NCBI RefSeq assembly: GCF_005281615.1
Contig: NZ_SZZM01000005.1
Span: forward strand, 1-64,000
Length of the DNA: 64,000 bases
Reading direction: 5' to 3'
From: Rhodoligotrophos defluvii
Lineage (GTDB): Bacteria; Pseudomonadota; Alphaproteobacteria; Rhizobiales; Im1
Shown in pieces: positions 18,906-28,429 of this stretch. Each line of letters begins with the position of its first letter. The first letter of the stretch is position 1. The position numbers were made by a program, and so were the translations under genes. The notes under the pieces are model-generated. The model had not been told where the DNA came from, did no database searches, and saw only the letters and a program-made list of their open reading frames with translations.

Positions 18906-19985
18906 ATGACCATGAGGAAACCGCGTCTTCGTCCCAGCCGCCGCTCGTTTCTGGCGGGCAGCGCCGTCTTCGCCATGGGGCTCACCTTTGCCAGTCGCGA
19001 CGTGTTTTCCGAGGAGGAGAAGAAGCTCAACTTCTATAATTGGGATACCTATATCGGTCCCGACACGCTGTCGGACTTCCAGCAGGAGACCGGTATCGCG
19101 GTCAAGATGGACCTGTTCGCCGACAATGACGAGCTGTTCGCCAAGCTGAGGGGCGGCAATCCCGGCTATGACGTGATCGTTCCCACCAACGACTATGTGG
19201 AGCGCATGATCAAGGCGAACATGCTCATGCCGCTCGACCACGACAAGATCCCGAACTTCGCCAATATCGAGAAGCGCTTCCAGGACGCCAACTTCGATCC
19301 CGGCCGCAAGTATTCGCTCCCCTATATGTGGGGCACGGTCGGCATCGGCTACAACAAGGGCGAGGTCGAGGGCACGCCGGACAGCTGGAAATGGCTGTTC
19401 GATTCCGACACCTATGCCGGCCGCCTGGCCCTGCTGGGGGATGCCCAGAACGTCATCCAGGCGGCTCTCAAATATCTCGGCTATTCCCTGAACACCACCG
19501 ATCCCGCCCAGATCAAGCAGGCGGAAGAGCTGATCATTGCCCAGAAGCCGCGCATCAAGGTGTTCGCCGACGACAACGGCCAGGACCTGCTGGCCTCCGG
19601 CGAGGTGGTGATCGTGCAGGAATGGAACGGCGACATCCTCCAGGTCATGGAGGAGGACGACGAGCTGAGCTATGTCGCGCCCAAGGAAGGCGGCCTTCTC
19701 TGGCAGGATTGCGTGGCGATCCCCGTCGGCGCGCCGCATCCGGACAATGCGCACAAGTTCCTGAACTTCATCAACGACCCGCAGGTGAATGCCGCCATCG
19801 CCGAGGCCATTCAGTTCGCAACCCCCAATGCGGCGGCCCTGAAGCTTCTGCCGGAAAGCTACACGGAGAACCCGGTGATCTTCCCGCCTGCCGGAACCTT
19901 GGAGAATTACGAGCCCGGTCTCTACCAGGGCGAGGCGGTGACGCGCCTCTACGACGAGGCATGGACCCGCATCAACGCCGCCTGA
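18906..19985 (+). CDS. Polyamine ABC transporter, periplasmic binding protein (PotD/PotF family)
   Basis: A 359-residue extracellular solute-binding protein. The N-terminus carries a twin-arginine-type export signal (SRRSFLAGSAVFAMG, residues 11-25), unusual for this family, where Sec signals are more common. The mature protein begins with LNFYNWDTYIGPDTL, the hallmark strand of PotD/PotF/SpuD/SpuE, and has WKWLFDS and QEWNGD segments around the ligand cleft. It delivers putrescine or spermidine to the two permeases and ATPase encoded directly downstream. A 125-base gap before the first permease gene may allow higher expression of the binding protein. Confidence 0.9.
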   Translation: MTMRKPRLRPSRRSFLAGSAVFAMGLTFASRDVFSEEEKKLNFYNWDTYIGPDTLSDFQQETGIAVKMDLFADNDELFAKLRGGNPGYDVIVPTNDYVERMIKANMLMPLDHDKIPNFANIEKRFQDANFDPGRKYSLPYMWGTVGIGYNKGEVEGTPDSWKWLFDSDTYAGRLALLGDAQNVIQAALKYLGYSLNTTDPAQIKQAEELIIAQKPRIKVFADDNGQDLLASGEVVIVQEWNGDILQVMEEDDELSYVAPKEGGLLWQDCVAIPVGAPHPDNAHKFLNFINDPQVNAAIAEAIQFATPNAAALKLLPESYTENPVIFPPAGTLENYEPGLYQGEAVTRLYDEAWTRINAA

Positions 19986-20110
19986 ACCAGGCTTGCGACG
20001 GGCGCGCGGCTGCGAGGCGCCGTGCCCCTCGAACAAAAGCAGGGCTGGACACCAAGGCGCCAGCACGCAAGTTATCAGAACAATGGGCGGGTTGAAGGGG
20101 GCTCGAACGC

Positions 20111-21028
20111 GTGGAGAGCTGGCGGCGCAATCCTCTCGTCTTTGCAGTGCTCGCACTGCCCGGCACATTCTGGCTCGTGGTCTTCTTCCTCATACCGCTC
20201 GGGATGGTGTGGATCCTGAGCTTCGGGGAAAAGACCTCGATCGTCGACATCGCCATCACCTGGACATCGGCCAACTACCAGCGGGCATTCCAGCCGATCT
20301 ATCTCGAGATCATCTGGAAATCGATATGGGTGAGCGCCATCGCCACCGCGCTCTGCCTGCTTGTGGCTTACCCCATCGCCTTCCTGATCTCGTTCATGCC
20401 GCCGCGGCTCAAGACGCTGTTCCTGCTCGCGGTCATCCTGCCGTTCTGGATCAACATGCTGATCCGCACCTATGCCCTGATCGCCGTGTTCCGGCGCAAC
20501 GGCCATGTGAACGGCATCCTGGAGTGGCTCTGGGAACTGGGCAATTCGCTGCTGACCGCCATCGGGCTGGGGCAATACCAGCTGCTGGGCGAACGCTTCC
20601 AGCCGCTGCCGCTCCTCTATAACGACTTCGCGGTGATGGTGGGCCTCGTCTATGTCTTCCTGCCCTTCATGGTCCTGCCGCTCTATGCGACCATCGACCG
20701 GCTCGACAAATCCTATCTCGAAGCAAGTCTTGACCTCGGCGCAAGCCAGGTGCGCACCTTCTTTTCCGTGACGCTGCCGCTGACCATGCCGGGCGTCATC
20801 TCCGGCATCATCCTGGTGTTTATCCCGTGCCTCGGCGCCTTCCTGATCCCCGACCTGCTCGGCGGCACCAATGCGCAGATGATCGGCAACGTGATCACCC
20901 GTCAGTTCAAGGAAGCGAATGACTGGCCCTTCGGCAGCGCCCTGTCTTTCCTGCTGATGTATGCGACCTTCGCGGCCCTGGCGCTTCGCTCGCTGTTTGC
21001 CGGCCGCCGCTCGCAGCTGGAGGCGTGA
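20111..21028 (+). CDS. Polyamine ABC transporter permease (PotB/PotH family)
   Basis: A 305-residue inner-membrane permease with six predicted helices and the cytoplasmic EAA loop (YLEASLDLGASQVRTFFSVTLPL, about residues 208-230) that contacts the ATPase. It pairs with the next gene to form the channel. The start is a GTG at 20111 with GGGGG about nine bases upstream. The stop codon directly abuts the ATG of the second permease, indicating translational coupling. Confidence 0.9.
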   Translation: MESWRRNPLVFAVLALPGTFWLVVFFLIPLGMVWILSFGEKTSIVDIAITWTSANYQRAFQPIYLEIIWKSIWVSAIATALCLLVAYPIAFLISFMPPRLKTLFLLAVILPFWINMLIRTYALIAVFRRNGHVNGILEWLWELGNSLLTAIGLGQYQLLGERFQPLPLLYNDFAVMVGLVYVFLPFMVLPLYATIDRLDKSYLEASLDLGASQVRTFFSVTLPLTMPGVISGIILVFIPCLGAFLIPDLLGGTNAQMIGNVITRQFKEANDWPFGSALSFLLMYATFAALALRSLFAGRRSQLEA

Positions 21029-21925
21029 ATGGCGCAGATCACGGCCGGACACCGCGATCTCGGGGCCTCGGCCGAGGCACGCACGCGCGCCACGCGCAGG
21101 GTGCGCGACCGGGCAGGGCCCCTGGAGTTCCATCGCCGCAAATGGCTGTGGGCGGTGCTCGGCGTGACCCTGGCGCTGCTTTACGCGCCGATCCTGTCGC
21201 TGATGGTGTTTTCCTTCAACAATTCCCGGCGCAACGTGGTGTGGCAGGGCTTCACCACCGACTACTATGTCCGCGCCTGGAACAATGCCTCCCTGATCGA
21301 GGCCTTCACCAACTCGCTCACCATCGCCGTGGTCGCCACCATCGTCTCGACCGTCATCGGCGCCATGGTGGCGCTCATGCTCTGGCGCTTCCGCTTTCCC
21401 TTCAAGGCAGCCTATGAGGGTTTCATGGTGCTGCCCATCGTGGTGCCGGAGATCTGCATGGGCGTGGCCATGCTCGCCTTCTTCGGCAGCGTCGGCTGGC
21501 CGAGCGGCGGACCCTGGCCGCTCAACCTGTCCGCCATCATGATCGCCCATATCGCCTTCTGCTTTCCCTTCGTGGCGATCGTGGTGCGGGCGCGGCTGGC
21601 CGGCTTCAACCGCGAGCTCGAGGAGGCTTCCCGCGATCTCGGCGGCAATGAATGGCAGACCTTCCGCTATGTCATCATCCCCTTCCTCAAGCCTGGCCTG
21701 GTGGCCGGTGCGCTGCTCGCCTTCACCCTGTCGCTCGACGACTTCGTCATCACCTTCTTCACCTCGGGGCCCAACGCCGTCACCTTCCCGGTGAAGATCT
21801 ATTCCATGGTGCGCTTCTCCGTGACCCCGGAAGTGAATGCCGCCTCCACCGTGCTCATTCTCATCACAGTGATCGCCACCATCGCCGCTGTGCGGCTGCA
21901 GTCCCCCGAACGGGCAGCCGAATAG
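21029..21925 (+). CDS. Polyamine ABC transporter permease (PotC/PotI family)
   Basis: A 298-residue permease with a longer cytoplasmic N-terminus (about 45 residues, Arg-rich) before the first helix, then five further helices and an EAA loop ([20 protein letters not shown], about residue 195). It starts immediately after the stop of the preceding permease, whose last codons contain its ribosome binding site (GGAGG). The ATPase gene follows after 14 bases. Confidence 0.9.
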   Translation: MAQITAGHRDLGASAEARTRATRRVRDRAGPLEFHRRKWLWAVLGVTLALLYAPILSLMVFSFNNSRRNVVWQGFTTDYYVRAWNNASLIEAFTNSLTIAVVATIVSTVIGAMVALMLWRFRFPFKAAYEGFMVLPIVVPEICMGVAMLAFFGSVGWPSGGPWPLNLSAIMIAHIAFCFPFVAIVVRARLAGFNRELEEASRDLGGNEWQTFRYVIIPFLKPGLVAGALLAFTLSLDDFVITFFTSGPNAVTFPVKIYSMVRFSVTPEVNAASTVLILITVIATIAAVRLQSPERAAE

Positions 21926-21939
21926 CCGGAGCAAGCCAC

Positions 21940-23022
21940 GTGCCCGACGCCATCATTTCCATCCGCAATCTCACCAAGGCTTTCCCCGGCGTCATCGCCG
22001 TCGACAATGTGAGCCTCGACATCCGGCCGAACGAGTTCTTCGCTCTGTTGGGACCATCAGGCTGCGGCAAGACCACGCTTCTGCGCATGATTGCCGGCTT
22101 CGAGGTGCCGACCTCCGGCGAGATCCTGCTTGACGGGCAGGACGTGGCTCACACGCCCCCCAACGAGCGGCCGGTCAACATGGTGTTCCAGTCCTATGCG
22201 GTGTTCCCGCACATGACGGTGGCCGAGAATGTCGCCTACGGGCTCAAGGTGAGCGGCGTGCCCAGGGCCGAGATCGGGCCGCGGGTCGAGGAGGCGCTAG
22301 CGACCGCTCAGCTCAGCGGTCTCGCCCACCGCAAGCCCGATCAGCTTTCCGGCGGCCAGCGGCAGCGGGTGGCCCTGGCGCGCGCGCTCATCAAGCGGCC
22401 CAAGGTGCTGCTGCTGGACGAGCCGCTGTCGGCGCTCGATGCCAAGCTGCGCGAGCAGATGCGGCTGGAACTCACCCGGCTCCAACATTCGGTGGGCATC
22501 ACCTTCATCATCGTGACCCACGACCAGGACGAGGCGCTGTCCATGGCCAACCGCATCGCGGTCATGAATGCCGGCCGGGTGGCGCAGGTCGCGACGCCCC
22601 TGGAGCTCTACGAGAACCCCGCTTCGCGCTTCGTTGCGGATTTCATCGGCAAGGTGAACCTGTTCGAGGGCAGGGTGCTCGCCCAGGACGAGACGGGCCT
22701 CACGGTCAGGGCCGGCGGCCTGGGGACGATCCGGGTGCCGCAGACGGGCATCGCCGCGCAGGACGTGTCGGTGATGGTGCGGCCGGAAAAGCTGGCGCTC
22801 TCCCGCGCGGAGCCGGCCGGCGGCGATATCATCGTGCGCGGCCGGGTGCGCGACATTGCCTATTTCGGCGATTTCAGCCATGTGTTCGTTGCCACCGATT
22901 CAGGGCTGGAGATCACGGCCGACATCCGCAACGACGCGCGCCGGACCGAAATGAGCCTCAGCACGGGCGAAGAGGTCTGGGTATCCTGGCGGCCCGAGGA
23001 CACGCTGGTGCTGCAGGGGTGA
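21940..23022 (+). CDS. Polyamine ABC transporter ATPase (PotA/PotG family)
   Basis: A 360-residue ATPase that powers the putrescine/spermidine importer. Walker [10 protein letters not shown] lies near residue 38, signature LSGGQRQR near 142, Walker [13 protein letters not shown] near 160, and the H-loop VTHDQDE near 195. A C-terminal TOBE domain (residues about 285-355, [14 protein letters not shown]) is typical of PotA-like proteins. The start is a GTG at 21940 giving [15 protein letters not shown]. The frame is open further upstream, but that region lies inside the permease gene. Confidence 0.92.
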   Translation: MPDAIISIRNLTKAFPGVIAVDNVSLDIRPNEFFALLGPSGCGKTTLLRMIAGFEVPTSGEILLDGQDVAHTPPNERPVNMVFQSYAVFPHMTVAENVAYGLKVSGVPRAEIGPRVEEALATAQLSGLAHRKPDQLSGGQRQRVALARALIKRPKVLLLDEPLSALDAKLREQMRLELTRLQHSVGITFIIVTHDQDEALSMANRIAVMNAGRVAQVATPLELYENPASRFVADFIGKVNLFEGRVLAQDETGLTVRAGGLGTIRVPQTGIAAQDVSVMVRPEKLALSRAEPAGGDIIVRGRVRDIAYFGDFSHVFVATDSGLEITADIRNDARRTEMSLSTGEEVWVSWRPEDTLVLQG

Positions 23023-23038
23023 TCCACGAGGAGACGAA

Positions 23039-24028
23039 ATGACCGCCAACGAGGCGACCCGCCCGCCGGGCGACGAGGCCTTCCGCAGGAGAGACCTGCG
23101 CGGCACCAATATCGAGCCGTCCTATTCCGGCGCGCGCTCGTTCATGCGGCGCAAATACACCCGCGACCTCACGGGCGTCGACATTGCCGTGACCGGAGTA
23201 CCCTTCGACCAGGCGGTCACCAACCGGCCCGGCACCCGGTTTGCACCGGAGGCGATCCGCCGCGCCTCGGTGCAGCATGCCTGGGGCCCGGTGTGGCCAT
23301 GGATGTTCGACCCGTTCGACACCCTGGCGGTGATCGACTACGGCGACTGTTGGTTCGACTGGGGAACCCAAGGCGAGATCACCGCCACGATCGAGCAGCA
23401 TGCCCGCACCATCCTGGAGGGCGGCGCGGAGATGCTCACCTTGGGCGGTGATCACTATGTCAGCTATCCCCTGCTCAAGGCGCATGCAGCGAAGCACGGG
23501 CCTGTGGCTCTCGTGCAGTTCGATGCCCATCGCGACGTCGAGCCCGACCCGGGCGGCCGTATCGATCACGGCACCATGTTCGGCTATGCCATACGCGACG
23601 GCCTGATCGATCCCGCCCGCTCGGTGCAGCTGGGTATCCGCACCACCTATCACGGCGAGCGCAACCACGGCATCCGCGTCATCTATGCCGACGAGGTGCA
23701 CCATGCCTCGGCGGTGGAGATTGCCGAGATGATCACCAATGTGGTGGGTGCAGGGCCCGCCTATCTGAGCTTCGACATCGATTTCCTGGACCCCGCCTTC
23801 GCCCCGGGCACCGGCACCCCGGTACCGGGTGGCCTGTCGAGCTATCAGGCCCTGGCGATCCTGCGTAAACTCACCCCGGTCAATTTCGTCGGTGCGGATA
23901 TCGTGGAAGTCTCGCCGCCTTTCGACACGTCCGAGATCACCGCCAATGCCGCCGCGATGATCGCGCTGGAATATCTCTGCTTGAAGGCCTACCAGAAGGG
24001 CGCCCGCGGCATGCCCGTCGGTGACTGA
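23039..24028 (+). CDS. Agmatinase-type ureohydrolase
   Basis: A 329-residue arginase/agmatinase-fold enzyme. The binuclear Mn site is intact: His in LGGDHY, the DAHRD motif, and the two Asp in SFDIDFLDPAFAPGTGTP. Agmatinases split agmatine into putrescine and urea, and related enzymes act on guanidinobutyrate or other guanidino compounds. The position 16 bases behind the polyamine ATPase gene suits agmatine. The residue after the first His is Tyr rather than the usual Ser (GGDHS), and DAHRDVEP replaces the common DAHTD, so substrate preference may differ. The ATG at 23039 has GAGGAGA just upstream. Confidence 0.85.
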   Translation: MTANEATRPPGDEAFRRRDLRGTNIEPSYSGARSFMRRKYTRDLTGVDIAVTGVPFDQAVTNRPGTRFAPEAIRRASVQHAWGPVWPWMFDPFDTLAVIDYGDCWFDWGTQGEITATIEQHARTILEGGAEMLTLGGDHYVSYPLLKAHAAKHGPVALVQFDAHRDVEPDPGGRIDHGTMFGYAIRDGLIDPARSVQLGIRTTYHGERNHGIRVIYADEVHHASAVEIAEMITNVVGAGPAYLSFDIDFLDPAFAPGTGTPVPGGLSSYQALAILRKLTPVNFVGADIVEVSPPFDTSEITANAAAMIALEYLCLKAYQKGARGMPVGD

Positions 24029-24044
24029 CGGACGAGGTCTGTGC

Positions 24045-24155
24045 AGTCCGGCCCCTGGATGCCACGGTCAAGCCGTGGCATGACGTTGTTCAGTGCTTTG
24101 GGTTGCGTCATTGCCGCGCTTGACGCGGCAATCCAGGAGCCAAGCGGGAGAGCAG
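24045..24155. repeat. Dispersed palindromic repeat copy
   Basis: Contains CCTGGATGCCACGGTCAAGC with its complementary arm, then GTCATTGCCGCGCTTGACGC and AATCCAGGAGCCAAGCGGGA. These are the same two palindromic half-units as in the 28.4-29.5 kb array. It lies between the convergent ends of the ureohydrolase and oxidase genes. Confidence 0.75.
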
Positions 24156-24178
24156 TGCCATCGGCTCCGGGACACGGC

Positions 24179-25486
24179 TCAACCCAGCGCATCGCGCATG
24201 CGGTACCACAGCATGGCCAAAACCAGGAGCGGCGTGCGCATGGGGCCGCCGGGGAAGGGCTGGTGCCGGATGCGCGCCAGCAAATCGAAGCGGCCGGCCT
24301 GTCCGGCGATCGCTTCCGCCATGAGCCGCCCACACACCGTGCCCACCACCACGCCCTGGCCCGAGAAACCTTGCGCATAATAAATGGTCTGGTCGAGCCG
24401 GCCGAGGTCGGGCATGCGGTTCATGGTGATGCCGATATAGCCGCCCCAGCGATGGCTGAACGGCACATCCGCAAGCTGCGGGAAGACGCGCTTGAGCCGA
24501 GGCCGCATCCACGGCTCCACATTTTCGGGGATAAGCCCGGAATAGGTGCAGCGGCCGCCGAACAGCAGGCGCCGGTCGGCCGTGAGCCGGAAATAGTCCA
24601 AAACGAAATTCGTGTCCGCCACCGCCTCGTCGTCGCGGATCAGACTGTAGGCGAGCTCGTCCGGCAGCGGCTCGGTGGTGACGACGAAGCTGCCCACCGG
24701 CATCACCCGCCGGCGCAGGCCCGGCAGCACGCCTTCGAGATAGGCCCCGCCAGCCGCCACCACGAAGTGGGCGCTGACACTTCCCTCAGCGGTGGTCACC
24801 CGCGGCGCCCGTCCGCCCTCCACGCGCACCGCCTGCGATTGCTCGTAGATCTCCACGCCGCATTCCTCGCAAGCATCCGCCAGCCCCAAGCAATAATTCA
24901 GCGGGTGGAAATGGCCGGCATGGGCCTCCCGCAGGGCGCCGTGATAGGCTGTTGTCGCCACGCGCGCCATCAGCGCGTCCCGGTCGAGCACGCTGGTGTG
25001 GGTATAGCCGTAGGACGCCAGCTCCTCCTGCATTTGCTTGAGGTCATCCACGGCGGAAGGCTTGGGTGCCACGTGCAGGTAGCCCCATTGCAGATCGCAA
25101 GCGATGCCATGCTCCGCAATGTTGGAGGCAATCATCACCTTGCCTTCCTCGGCGATGCGGAAGCAGCGCTCCGCATCTGCCCGGCCGAGCTGCGCCTCGA
25201 CCTTGCCCATGCCGCTGGAAAACCCGGTGCAGATCTGCCCGCCATTGCGGCCGGAAGCGCCCCAGCCGATGGTCTGCCCTTCCAGCAGAATGACCCGGAA
25301 GCCGTGCCGGGCGAGCTCATAGGCGGCAGAGAGGCCGGTGAAACCAGCGCCAATCACGCAGACATCCGCGGTGTGCTCTCCTTGGAGCCGCGGGCGCAGC
25401 TTATGGGCATTGGCGGTGGCGTGGTAATAGGTCAGCGGCTGCCTGCCGCCGGCCGCAAGCCGCTCTGCATCGCGACCACGCGTCAC
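24179..25486 (-). CDS. FAD-dependent oxidoreductase, gamma-glutamylputrescine oxidase-like (PuuB)
   Basis: A 435-residue DAO-family flavoenzyme. The FAD-binding motif is CVIGAGFTGLSAAYELARHG (about residues 43-62), followed by GWGASGRNGGQICTGF, typical of PuuB and OrdL proteins. PuuB oxidises gamma-glutamylputrescine to the aldehyde, releasing ammonia and hydrogen peroxide. I use the GTG at 25486 because it overlaps the stop of the preceding PuuA-like gene (GTGA) and has GAGGA five bases upstream. An in-frame start at 25546 lies inside that gene. Together with the ligase it forms a two-gene unit for the glutamylated putrescine route. Confidence 0.87.
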   Translation of the reverse strand: MTRGRDAERLAAGGRQPLTYYHATANAHKLRPRLQGEHTADVCVIGAGFTGLSAAYELARHGFRVILLEGQTIGWGASGRNGGQICTGFSSGMGKVEAQLGRADAERCFRIAEEGKVMIASNIAEHGIACDLQWGYLHVAPKPSAVDDLKQMQEELASYGYTHTSVLDRDALMARVATTAYHGALREAHAGHFHPLNYCLGLADACEECGVEIYEQSQAVRVEGGRAPRVTTAEGSVSAHFVVAAGGAYLEGVLPGLRRRVMPVGSFVVTTEPLPDELAYSLIRDDEAVADTNFVLDYFRLTADRRLLFGGRCTYSGLIPENVEPWMRPRLKRVFPQLADVPFSHRWGGYIGITMNRMPDLGRLDQTIYYAQGFSGQGVVVGTVCGRLMAEAIAGQAGRFDLLARIRHQPFPGGPMRTPLLVLAMLWYRMRDALG

Positions 25487-26874
25487 GCGTTCCTCAGATA
25501 CCACTGATAGTCGAGCGGCTGGATCTGGTAGTGATAGTTGTCGCATTCGAAGCGGCGAGCCGTGGCAAAGGCGTCCGCATAGCGGTCGCCGAGATACGAG
25601 CGGATGATGCGGCCTTGCTGGAAGACATCGAGAGCGCGCGACCAGCGCACCGGCATCTCCGGCGCCTCTTGCGCATAGGCATCGCCCACCACCGGTGGCG
25701 GCGGCTCCAGCCGATGGGTGATGCCGTGGTGGATCCCGGCCAGCACGGCCGCTGTTACCAGATAAGGATTGGCATCCGCGCCCGCAACCCGGTGCTCGAT
25801 CCTGGCAGAGGCGTCATCATGGCCGGGCAGCCTGATCGAGACGGTGCGGTTATTGCCGCCCCAATTGGCCCGAGTGGGCGCATAGGTGCCTGGCCGGAGC
25901 CGGCGATACGAATTGGCGTTGGGCGCAAACAGCGCCATCGACTCCGGCATGGCCGCGATCAGCCCGCCAATGGCATGCCGCATGGTCTCGCTGACCGGCC
26001 GCTTGATCCGCTTGTCGAGCGGTCCGCCGAACACATTGCGCCCGGCCTCGTCCAGCAGGCTGACATGGACGTGCAGTCCGGACCCTGCCTGCTCGGCGAA
26101 TGGCTTGGCCATGAAGGTGGCCACGATCCCATGCTTGCGCGCCACCTGCTTGATGCAGCGCTCGAGCAAGATGGCCTGGTCGCACGCGGTGAGCGCATCG
26201 GCACAGTAGTGCAGATTGATCTCGAACTGGCCGGCCGCATATTCGGAGACCACGGTCTCCGCCGGCAGCGACTGTGCTTCGCAGGCCACATGAATGTCGG
26301 CCAGCACGGGCTCGAAATCGGCCAGGTCCTCCATCCCGCCGACATTGGTCTGGCGCGTCGGATAGGCAGGCGTGGTGGGCTTGGCCGGCCTGATCTCGCC
26401 CCGCGCGGCCGCTTCGCCATCGAGGAGGTAGAACTCATACTCGATCGCCACCACCGGCTTCAGCCGCAACTCGGCCAAGCGGCCGACGACGGCGGCCAGC
26501 ACATGGCGCGGATCGGCAAAGAACGGCGCGCCATCATTCTCATACATGGAAGCAAGCACCTGGGCGGCAGGGCGCTTGCTCCACGGCACGCAGGCCAGGG
26601 TGCCGGGCACCGCATGGCAGAGATAGTCGGGGTCGCCGTCGCGAGTGCCATAGGCGTAAGCCGTCACGTTCTGCCCGGTCGAATCGAGCAGATAAATCGA
26701 GCCGGGCATGCGCACGCCATCGCTGTTGTACAACTTGCCCAGATAATCCCGGGCCAGCTGCTTGCCGCGGAGAATCCCGTTCATGTCGGGCAGCAGCATG
26801 TCGACAGCTGCAATCTCCGGATGCGCATCGAGGAACAATTCTGCCTCGGTTGCGCCGGCTCTCTGCTTCAGCAT
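25483..26874 (-). CDS. Glutamine synthetase family protein, gamma-glutamylputrescine ligase-like (PuuA), copy 1
   Basis: A 463-residue glutamine-synthetase-fold ligase. It has the N-terminal beta-grasp with LLPDMNGILRGKQL, the Glu metal ligand in AIEYEFYLL, the ATP/metal segment GSGLHVHVSLLD, NANSYRRLRPGTYAP, and NRTVSIRLPG. Members of this branch join glutamate to putrescine or other polyamines rather than to ammonia. The ATG at 26874 (MLKQRAGATE) was chosen for AAGGAT four bases upstream; 40 further in-frame upstream residues look non-coding. It is translationally coupled to the oxidase gene and divergent from a second ligase gene. Confidence 0.87.
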   Translation of the reverse strand: MLKQRAGATEAELFLDAHPEIAAVDMLLPDMNGILRGKQLARDYLGKLYNSDGVRMPGSIYLLDSTGQNVTAYAYGTRDGDPDYLCHAVPGTLACVPWSKRPAAQVLASMYENDGAPFFADPRHVLAAVVGRLAELRLKPVVAIEYEFYLLDGEAAARGEIRPAKPTTPAYPTRQTNVGGMEDLADFEPVLADIHVACEAQSLPAETVVSEYAAGQFEINLHYCADALTACDQAILLERCIKQVARKHGIVATFMAKPFAEQAGSGLHVHVSLLDEAGRNVFGGPLDKRIKRPVSETMRHAIGGLIAAMPESMALFAPNANSYRRLRPGTYAPTRANWGGNNRTVSIRLPGHDDASARIEHRVAGADANPYLVTAAVLAGIHHGITHRLEPPPPVVGDAYAQEAPEMPVRWSRALDVFQQGRIIRSYLGDRYADAFATARRFECDNYHYQIQPLDYQWYLRNA

Positions 26875-27050
26875 GATATCCTTGGTGGCCTTGACTCCGC
26901 ATGGAGCTGATGAAGGTATGGCACGGTCAGGATCATTCTTTAGATGTCGGTTCCTTTCGTCAAGCAACCGGCTTATCCTCGGCGCCCGGTACATCAGCCG
27001 GTCCCGACGGCGTCAGGCCTCCGCCCGATGCTTCCAAACGAGCAGTCTTC

Positions 27051-28400
27051 ATGGCTTCCGACAATTTCGAAGAATGGCTTCGTTCGCGTAAGATCGACGA
27101 GGTTGAATGTCTCGTGCCGGACATGTCCGGCACGGCGCGTGGCAAGATCCTCCCGGCCACCAAGTTCATCAAGGGCTCGGCCGACCGCGGCCTGAGAGTG
27201 CCCGAGGAAATCTTCAGCCTCACCGTCACCGGCCGCTACGTCTGGGAAACCGAGGCATTCAACGATGCCGCCATCGACATGTACCTCAAGCCCGACATGT
27301 CGACCCTGCGGCTCGTGCCCTGGTACAGCGAGCCTACCGCCGAGGTGATCTGCGACTGTTTCTATCTCGATGATCAGCCGGTGGAGATGGCGCCCCGCTT
27401 CGTGCTCAAGCGCGTGCTGGGGCTCTATCGCGAGCGGGGCTGGAAACCGGTGGTGGCGCCCGAGCTCGAATTCTACCTGGTCAAGCGCAATCTCGACCCG
27501 GACTACCCGCTCGAGCCGCCAGTCGGCCGCTCGGGCCGCCAGGAGGCGTTCGGCCAGGCCTATGGCATCGACGCCGCCAACGACTTCGACCCGATCGTGG
27601 AGGATATCTACGACTGGTGCGAGGCGCAGAAGATCGACCTCGACACCCTGAGCCACGAGAGCGGGCCCGCGCAGCTCGAAATGAACTTCAACCACGGTGA
27701 TCCGCTGCTTTTGGCCGACCAGGTGTTCCTGTTCAAGCGCACCGTGCGCCAGGCGGCGCTGAAACACGAGATGTATGCCACGTTCATGGCCAAGCCCCAT
27801 GAGAAGGAGCCCGGTTCGTCCATGCATCTCCACCAGTCGGTGGTGGATGTGAAGACCGGCCGGAACCTGTTTGCCGACGAGAGCGGCGAGCCCACGGAGC
27901 TCCTGCTGCACCATATCGGCGGCCTGCAGCGCTATCTCGGTGCGGCCATGCCGTTCTGCGCCCCCAATGTGAACTCTTACCGGCGGCTGGTGCCCGATTC
28001 GGATGCGCCGACCAATGTCCACTGGGGGCGCGACAACCGCACCGTCAGCTTCCGGGTGCCCACATCGGACGCGGCCAACATGCGGGTCGAGAACCGGGTG
28101 CCAGGCGCGGATGCCAACCCCTATCTCGCCATCGCCGCGTCCCTCGCCTGCGGCTATCTCGGCATGGTCGAGGAGCTCGAGCCGACGCCGCCGGTGGAAG
28201 GCAGCGCCTATCGCTATGCCCACACCCTGCCTCTGCACCTGGAAGAGGCCCTGTCCAAGCTGAACTACACCAAGCCCCTGAAGCAGGTGTTCGGCGAACG
28301 CTTCGTCGAGGCCTTCCAGGATGTGAAGGAATACGAGATGCAGCAATACCGCACCGTCATCTCGTCCTGGGAGCGCGAGTTCCTGCTGCTCAACGTGTAA
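27051..28400 (+). CDS. Glutamine synthetase family protein, gamma-glutamylpolyamine ligase-like (PuuA), copy 2
   Basis: A 449-residue relative of copy 1. It shows the C-terminal GS core (APELEFYLV, PGSSMHLHQSVVD, NVNSYRRLVPDSDAPT, NRTVSFRVP). The two copies are clearly diverged, so they probably use different amines or belong to different routes. The ATG at 27051 (MASDNFEEWLRSRK) is chosen because the open frame upstream is low in coding character. The ribosome binding site is weak. The 176-base gap to copy 1 should hold both divergent promoters, but no clear boxes were recognised. Confidence 0.87.
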   Translation: MASDNFEEWLRSRKIDEVECLVPDMSGTARGKILPATKFIKGSADRGLRVPEEIFSLTVTGRYVWETEAFNDAAIDMYLKPDMSTLRLVPWYSEPTAEVICDCFYLDDQPVEMAPRFVLKRVLGLYRERGWKPVVAPELEFYLVKRNLDPDYPLEPPVGRSGRQEAFGQAYGIDAANDFDPIVEDIYDWCEAQKIDLDTLSHESGPAQLEMNFNHGDPLLLADQVFLFKRTVRQAALKHEMYATFMAKPHEKEPGSSMHLHQSVVDVKTGRNLFADESGEPTELLLHHIGGLQRYLGAAMPFCAPNVNSYRRLVPDSDAPTNVHWGRDNRTVSFRVPTSDAANMRVENRVPGADANPYLAIAASLACGYLGMVEELEPTPPVEGSAYRYAHTLPLHLEEALSKLNYTKPLKQVFGERFVEAFQDVKEYEMQQYRTVISSWEREFLLLNV

Positions 28401-28429
28401 TGCGCGGCTCGGCGCCCTAGGCGCGGTCG

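Noticed and set aside
21652-21939. N-terminal extension of the polyamine ATPase
   Set aside because: It lies inside the permease gene in another frame and carries no ATPase sequence; the GTG at 21940 gives the normal N-terminus.
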